Below, in pieces: positions 58,117 through 64,000 of a stretch of DNA of 64,000 nucleotides (position 1 is the first letter of the stretch; every line of letters starts with the position of its first letter). The stretch comes from Begonia masoniana (Eukaryota > Streptophyta > Magnoliopsida > Cucurbitales > Begoniaceae). The stretch lies in assembly GCA_022432975.1 (NCBI GenBank), contig CM039515.1, forward strand, positions 23,702,923 to 23,766,922, written 5' to 3'. The translations under genes were made by a program, and so were the position numbers. The notes beneath the pieces are model-generated. The model did not search any database. It was not told the DNA's origin and worked only from the letters and a program-made list of their open reading frames with translations.

Positions 58117-59067
58117 GGGCAGTCTTTGACTATATGTCCAACTTTATCACATCTGAAGCAACGGCCAGAATGCAACTTGCATTCGCCATGGTGGTTCTTC
58201 TGGCAGTTTGAGCATAAGGGGGCTAATGGTCGTTTTCCCTTCCCTTGGTCATCATTTGGATTGAAGGGTCTCTTTTATGCCTTGCTGCTGTTGTTGTGGT
58301 CCCCTATTCTGTTGCGGCTGCCATCCTTTGTTCTGACGTGGTGGTGGCTGAGTTTCCTTTGCGAACTTCCTTGGCTGCTCACGCTGAGCCTATGCTGTCA
58401 TCTCAGCCTCTTCCAGCTCCAAGGCCTTAGCCATCACTTCGCCATAAGGTACGTTGTGTATTCCAGCAGTCTTTACTCTCATATACAAACTCGGCTTCAG
58501 TCCTTGAACAAATTGGTAAATCCTGTCCTCATCATCCTCAACCAATCGGGGAGCGAACCGTGATAAAGCATCAAATTTGCATATGTAATCCGTCACAGAG
58601 CCAGTTTGTCGCAAATTCATGAACTCCTTCTTCTTGTTGGCTCGAACGGTCCTATTGAAATACTTGTCAAATAAGGCAGTCTTAAACCTTTCCCAGGTCA
58701 TAGCTCCTGCATTAGCGGTGCTCTGGATTGAATCCCACCAATGTCTTGCACTCAATTCCAAATGAAAAACAGCATACGCGACCTTATCCCCTTCGTCGAC
58801 CTTCGCATACTTAAACATATCCTCTATCTTTTGAATCCATTCCTCAGCATAAATAAGGTCCGAAACATGTCCATTAAACACCAAGGGTCGGAGCCGGTGG
58901 AAACGCTCACCCCCATGATCATGAGTTGCATTAGTACTGGAGTTGCCTTGTTCCTCTCTAGTGGTCACAAGCTGTTCTATTTGGCGTGATTGGCGAATAA
59001 CTAATTCTGTCAGTTGAGCAATAGTGTTACTATCCACATTGTCTTCTCTCTGTTGACCTCTAACCAT
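58117..59067 (-). pseudogene. family D Gag
   Basis: The start is taken as the ATG complementary to 59065-59067 (MVRGQQRED, matching MVRGREPRD of family B) rather than the upstream ATG at 59085. The capsid core is in 58390-59067 (ARHWWDSI, ALFDKYFNRTV, LRQTGSVTDYICKF). A TAG at 58390-58392 interrupts, then a Gln-rich tail and the knuckles CSNCQKNHHGEC and CFRCDKVGHIVKDC follow in shifted frames to about 58120. Confidence 0.88.
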
Positions 59068-59212
59068 TTTGGGATTCCTAAACAATAATCATAACATATC
59101 TTAACTTAATGACATTGTGAAAATCACAAACACTTACAGTTGCTGGAGTGTACTCAGGTGGCAATCTGTGCTGGGAGGCAGTCTGCAGAATCAATTTTAG
59201 AACCTGGTTTTG

Positions 59213-59227
59213 CTTTGATACCATAAT
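59213..59227 (-). other. primer-binding site, element D
   Basis: On the minus strand TTATGGTATCAAAGC, directly next to the 5' LTR end, is one change from the tRNA-iMet-complementary TGGTATCAGAGC. Confidence 0.85.
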
Positions 59228-61483
59228 TGTAACGACCCCAATTGGAGTCGCCACGAAATTCATAACTTAACCTCTTAATCAATCGGTTCTTACTTCATGC
59301 ACCTCGTTCATTATTAGTGTTATATTTTTTTTACAAACATCTCCTCAGCTGCATCTGCCGATGGAATCATAGACTCACATCGACCGATGGTTACGTGCCC
59401 ACCACGCGACACATCTGTTTTTCAAACATCTCATAGACTGCATCTGCCGATGGAGTAATAGGCTCACATCCACCGGTGGCAAAACATCTTCAGGTCACTA
59501 GACGACAAAATAGTTCTCACATCAACCGGTATTTTGAATACCTTACATCTACCGATCGCTAGACGACAAAATAACTCCTATATCATCCGGTATTTGAAAT
59601 ACCTTACATCTACCGATCGCTAAACGACAAAATAACTCCTATATCATCCGGTATTTGAAATACCTTACATCTACCGATCGCTATGTGCAATTTACGTGTT
59701 CACTTAATACACCTTCCGATAGAGAACATCTATCGGTGGATGCAAGCTTATACATCTCTTCATACATCTTCCGATAGGGAACATCTATCGGTGGATGCAA
59801 GCTTATACATCATTCGATGGAGTACAGCTATCTGTGAGCATAGCTATGCACAGACTTCTAACTTCATTGACTAATCGCCCTTGTAAATGAAAACCAGAGG
59901 CTCATCCAGAATACATTTAGTGGAAGACTTAACAACAGGTCATTTAATAATCCTTATAATCAATCCCAGACTCAGTAGTCAACCAGACAATTTCAAAACT
60001 CAATATTATAAAAATAAACTCATCATGCTTAAACTACCATATTCTTAATCATAATAAAATCTTAGAGCATTAACCAGGGGTCTCAATCGCCATCCAGCCA
60101 CGGAATTGCACCCTGAACACCTAACAGCAACCCGACTCAAACATCATCATTAGCTTTGGAATCCTCACCTGATATCTCGTCACCTACATCATGAGGTTTA
60201 AACTATAAGCCTAATGCTTAGTAAGAAATGCAATGCTAACATGTATACGTAAATGCATAGTTACAATATAATCATGTTCATGATCGTTTCATGCTCTTTT
60301 CTTGTTCTTATTTGTGTTCTTGTTCATCACTTTCATCGTATGGATTAAGGGAGGATTTGTGCCGTAAAGGGGGATTGACAGTGCAAGTGTACATAGTCCC
60401 TTTCGGGCCGTATTCATGGTCCTTCTCTTTGGACAGTGACATATGCCAAACCGCCCCCAACCCTCACTTAATCCGGTTGCATAAGTTTCATATTCGTTGT
60501 CATATCTTGTTCATGGAAAAACATGCTCATAAAACATTTTCTTATGCTTGAAAAGTAAATCATGATGCATGACATGGATGCTCTTGAATCATCAAACTAT
60601 AGAAGGTATCATACTAGAACAGTCGACTTCACAGACTCTACCAGAACGTCTCATAACAAGACTCTCAACATCCATAAATCATCCAAATACAAGGAATCTC
60701 ACTAACACAAAACAAATATCAGACAACTGAAACCTACTTAATATCCTTGTGATGTAGGGCCCTAATGGCCGGAAGTCTTAATACATTCACTTACCTGGTG
60801 TCCTTCGCAAATGGAAAACTCTTTTCAAATCTTATTCACCTGAATCATTTCACATTACCATGTTAAAATAAAATCCTAATAATGCTAACCTAAATCATCC
60901 TAATGCTTATCCTACTCGTATTTTCTACATTCATCAGCCGAGCACCTTGTGTGCGTGGATTAAATTTCTACAATCTAAATAACCAGATTCAACCCAGTAA
61001 CTAATCGTATACAGCTATCTAAATGACCAGAATCAATTCGGAAATGCCTTTACTAAACGCGTATTAGAAATGATCCTATTATTACTCCGCCATTAAGGAA
61101 TCTGAAACCTCGGGTTCTAACCGGAAACAGAGCTCAAAGAGATAACCCGTAACTACATTCACTGAGTTTTACTTGGTAGGCTGAGTATCGGCGAGAACGA
61201 AGGAGAATCAACTGTTGATGAAGAAGGCTACATGCTGGGAGAGAGGGTTCTGGGAGGAGGAAAATCGCCGAGAGTAAATGTGTCGGCTACAGTGAGGTTT
61301 AATTGGGGTTTAAGGTTTCCACTTTCTACTTATACTAGATAAGTTCCTCCCTAATTACAATTCTGCCACTACAATAGAGATCCAATAAGTTTTGGCATAT
61401 AATTATTAGATAAAAGGTCAAATAAAGAGGCGACTGTTAATTCCGTTAAGAAAATCACCTGACAGATAAAGTCGGGTGTTACA
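59228..61483 (-). repeat. 5' LTR of element D
   Basis: 2256 bp, colinear with 52350-54604 with only scattered substitutions. The intron-like interval on the minus strand is donor 60794 to acceptor 60184, the same length (611 bp) as in the other LTR. A TATAAG sequence and the CACTGTAGCC-like initiator context lie near 61290-61340 on the minus strand, before a pyrimidine-rich leader. Confidence 0.92.
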
Positions 61484-63131
61484 GAGAAGGTGGCTAGAGT
61501 TCATCAAAGACTATGATTTTGATATTAAATACCACCCAGGAAAGGCGAACAAGGTCGCTGATGCTTTGAGCCGAATGCCTACTGCGAGTCAGCCTTCACT
61601 TGCAGTGATGTCTGTTATGTTACGGTCTGAGATCGAGAAGTTTAATGTGGAGATTGTGGCAGAGTTGTCCAATATGCTCACCAACATTTCTCTCAGGCCG
61701 ACCATTCTGGATAAGATACGTGAAGCTCAGCAGAAAGATATGGAGTGTGAGGAGCTTCGATTGAGCATGACATCTGGAGACGTGTCTGAATTCAACTTGT
61801 CAGATGACGGTATTCTGAAGTTCAGGCATAGGTGGTACGTGCCTAACGATGAGGAATTGAAGAAGGAGATATTGGCCGAGGCACATTCTTCAGCATACTC
61901 TGTGCATCCAGGAAGTACTAAAATGTACAGAGACTTAAAACAACACTTTTGGTGGCCAAACATGAAGAGGGAAGTTGCGAAATATGTTGAAACCTGTTTA
62001 GTTTGTCAACAGGTTAAGGCGGAACACCAGAGGTCGGCCGGAACACTACAGTCACTGCTGATTCCGGAGTGGAAATGGGAGTAGATCTCCATGGATTTTA
62101 TTGTGGGGCTCCCGAGGACGACGAAGGGTCATGACGGCATCTGGATGGTTGTGGACCGATTGACAAAGTCGGCTCATTTCTTATCTGTGAAGATGGCGTC
62201 TTCTATAGATCAGCTCGCCGAGCTTTATGTGTAGGAGATTGTTAGATTGCATGGTGTACCAGTTTCGATTGTCTCAAATCGAGATTCGAGATTTACATCG
62301 AAGTTCTGGAAGAGTCTGCACAAAGCTATGGGGACTCAGCTAAATTTCAGCACGGCATTTCATCCTCAGACTGATGGTCAGACAGAGAGGACAAATCAGA
62401 TTCTGGAGGATATGCTCAGAGCTTGTGTGTTGGAATTTCAAGGATCGTGTAGAAGGTACTTGCCACTGGTCGAGTTCTCTTACAACAACAGCTTCCAGGC
62501 TACCATTGGTATGGCTCCGTATGAAGCTTTGTATGGTCGAAAGTGTAGATCTCCGTTATATTGGGACGAGGTTGGTGAAGCCAGTATTGTTGGTCCCGAG
62601 ATTCTACAGCAAACGGCAGAGAAGATTGCTGTTATCAGACAGCATATCGAAATAGCTCAGAGTCGACAGAAGAGCTATGCTGACACGAGACGGAGAGAAC
62701 TGAAATTTGAAGAGGGTGATGAGGTTTACTTGAAGGTTTCTCGATTTAAAAGCGTAATGCGATTCGGAAAGAAGGGCAAGCTAAACCCTCGGTATGTGGT
62801 GCCCTTCCCTATTTTAAAAAAGATCGGGAAGATGGCCTATCGACTACAGCTTCCGGCTTCAATGGAAGGCATCCACGACGTATTTCACGTGTCTATGCTT
62901 CGGAAGTGTTTGCGCGATCCATCGCATATTGTGGAGGCGAGAGACATCGAGGTACAGCCTACCTTGACTTATGTGGAGAAGCCTGTACGTATTTTGAAGT
63001 CTTCGATCAAAGTTTTGCGCAACAAAGAAGTTCCTCTAGTCAAAGTCTTATGGCAGAACCACGAGGTGAAAGAAGCTACTTGGGAGCGACAGCAGGATAT
63101 GATGGCTAAGTATCCTGAATTTTTTGTATGA
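61484..63131 (+). pseudogene. family B Pol part 2 (RNase H end, integrase, chromodomain)
   Basis: Continues QRRWLEFIKDYDFDIKYHPG after element D. It has the [19 protein letters not shown] zinc finger, MDFIVGLPR, then VSNRDSRF, where Asn replaces the conserved catalytic Asp of SDRD. ERTNQILEDML carries the Glu, and the chromodomain is PLVKVLWQNHEVKEATWE. TAG at 62082-62084 (Gln in relatives) and TAG at 62232-62234 interrupt. From 62247 a 294-codon frame is open to the stop at 63131. Confidence 0.92.
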
Positions 63132-63157
63132 TCAAATTTTGAGGACAAATTTTTAAA

Positions 63158-63171
63158 TAAGGTGGATGGAA
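63158..63171 (+). other. polypurine tract, family B
   Basis: AATAAGGTGGATGGA just before the LTR start, preceded by TTTGAGGACAAATTTTT. It is slightly degenerate compared with family A. Confidence 0.65.
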
Positions 63172-64000
63172 TGTAACACCCGGTTCTTTACGAGACTTTG
63201 TAAATTAATAATGTAATGACATTTTTGTAATTATGTCAATTAGGTCAATTTCGTGAAAAGAAAGCGTCATTACGATCCTAATAATTAATAAGGATTTTAA
63301 GAAAATTTTGGGAATTTTAGGAGTTTAACGCTAATTTTACGAGAATTACGTTTATCGTAATATAAAGGATACTTTGGTAAAAATAGTAAACGAGGTCCGA
63401 TTTGCAAACGGATAGTTTTAGAAGGGCCCTGGTAATAAGTTGGATTTATGAGCAAAATAAGGAGATTTGGAGAAAATGAATCGTTAGCTAATTAACGAAA
63501 CGAAGGACGAAACAAATAGAAAATCAAAGGAATGGCAAAATGGTAATTTGCAAAGTCAAAATTTATTAAAAACCACATTTTCTCTTCTTCCTCCAGCATT
63601 TCACGATTTCTTCTTTCTCTCCCCGGCGTTCTCCGGCGATTCCCTCACGGTGTTCCACTTCCGACGTCTATTCCTCCTCCGTTCGTCTTCCGTTCTTCAC
63701 GTTTTATTCTCCAATCCCGACCCTAGGTACGGTTCTAAGGTTTTAGAAAAGTTTATTTCGATTTTTACGAAGTTTAAACGATTAGGGTTCGTTTAGGGTT
63801 TCGTTAAAAATGTGATTTAGGGTTTGGAATTGATAGGTTTACCGTAGTTGTGGATATAAGGGACGCGTTGAACGTTATTGGACGAAGTTAAGTTGATTGT
63901 GAGAAATGTTAAAGTTTAAAGAATTTTTGGGTTTTTGGAAAAATTCGTTAATGGTGGTTTCGAGGTATCGAACGTAAATTTGTTGTTAAAATGCCTCGAT
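63172..64000 (+). repeat. family B 3' LTR, first 829 bp
   Basis: TGTAACACCCGGTTCTTTACG and onward, colinear with 33257-34090. Here the exon-1 donor reads CCCTAG|GTAC (63727), intact where the 5' LTR has GC. The window ends inside this LTR. Confidence 0.9.

Larger units (their letters stand above)
52350..61483 (-). mobile_element. chromovirus (Tekay/Del-like) LTR retrotransposon, family D, complete structure
   Basis: 9134 bp with flanks gagaa (52345-52349 and 61484-61488). LTRs of 2255 and 2256 bp are nearly identical, so this is probably the youngest full element in the window. PBS, gag, protease, RT, RNase H, integrase and chromodomain are all on the minus strand. A few stops and frameshifts remain. 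It inserted in family B pol at the end of RNase H. Confidence 0.95.
33257..64000 (+). mobile_element. chromovirus (Tekay/Del-like) LTR retrotransposon, family B, host of four insertions
   Basis: The 5' LTR is at 33257-40571 (interrupted twice) and gag starts at 40741. The Gag-pol continuity is broken by element C at the zinc-knuckle region and element D at the end of RNase H. The 3' LTR starts at 63172 and runs off the window. Removing C and D joins the zinc-knuckle codons (AACAAATGT to TATAGATGT) and the QRRWLEF motif exactly. The 5' and 3' LTR starts differ at several positions over 100 bp, so B is older than C and D. Confidence 0.93.

Overview
This window is nuclear DNA of a flowering plant, probably a eudicot, and almost all of it is nested LTR retrotransposons. 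The evidence is an intron-containing gene for a vacuolar-type H+-pyrophosphatase, plant-specific retroelement lineages (Sirevirus-like Ty1/copia, Athila, and chromodomain Ty3/gypsy of Tekay/Del type), hAT-like miniature elements, and AT-rich spacers. There is no sign of bacterial or organellar gene organisation. The only recognisable host gene is the 3' half of the pyrophosphatase gene at about 2.86-4.53 kb.

Layout, left part. 1-2850 is the 3' end of a plus-strand Sirevirus-like copia element: end of RNase H, a long spacer, five GGGGGAG polypurine tracts, then a 1.3-kb LTR. It abuts or interrupts the pyrophosphatase gene (2858-4525, six exons). 5131-5568 and 5682 onward are hAT-like miniature elements. 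6045 to about 12.5 kb is a decayed minus-strand copia element. A 1005-bp hAT-like element (7832-8836) has inserted in its reverse transcriptase, with an 8-bp target duplication. 12864-16268 is the 5' part of an Athila element (LTR, PBS, Gag, protease), cut at 16269 by fragments of inverted LTRs and a foldback carrying a tRNA-like core.

Layout, right part. From 17120 on, chromovirus LTRs are nested. I call the families A to F for this window only. An old inverted family-A-like LTR (A': 17120-17718, 28386-29113 and 31604-33256) holds three insertions: a TSD-flanked family-A element (17719-28380, TSD gcaaa), a solo LTR E (29114-31598, TSD caaac), and family B (33257 to beyond the window). B in turn holds solo LTR F (35392-37868, TSD gtgca) and solo LTR C (38007-40294, TSD ttttc) in its 5' LTR. 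A full minus-strand C element (41661-50452, TSD aaatg) sits between two zinc knuckles of its Gag, and a full minus-strand D element (52350-61483, TSD gagaa) sits at the end of its RNase H. Removing C and D restores the B reading order.

The most notable observations are about the LTRs. First, all six chromovirus LTR families share an intron-like module: AG|GTAAGT, then a GGCCTACA-type box 27-33 nt later, then a family-specific hairpin-rich segment, then a CTTACT..AGCATTAG..CTAAT-like box ending TGTAG|GT. In five families a short exon-like piece of 45-57 nt precedes it. Second, in family A this interval carries a hairpin minisatellite whose unit variants keep stem pairing. In the 5' LTR it has expanded to about 60 units, so the two LTRs differ in length by almost twofold. 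Third, the LTR 3' regions of B and F, and a fragment F', carry GATCGATC palindromes next to a CTCCCTGGA/TCCAGGGAG-type stem with compensatory changes. Fourth, the family-A element has lost most of its RNase H by a clean in-frame deletion. None of the retroelement coding regions here looks intact; most stops fit C-to-T or G-to-A change.
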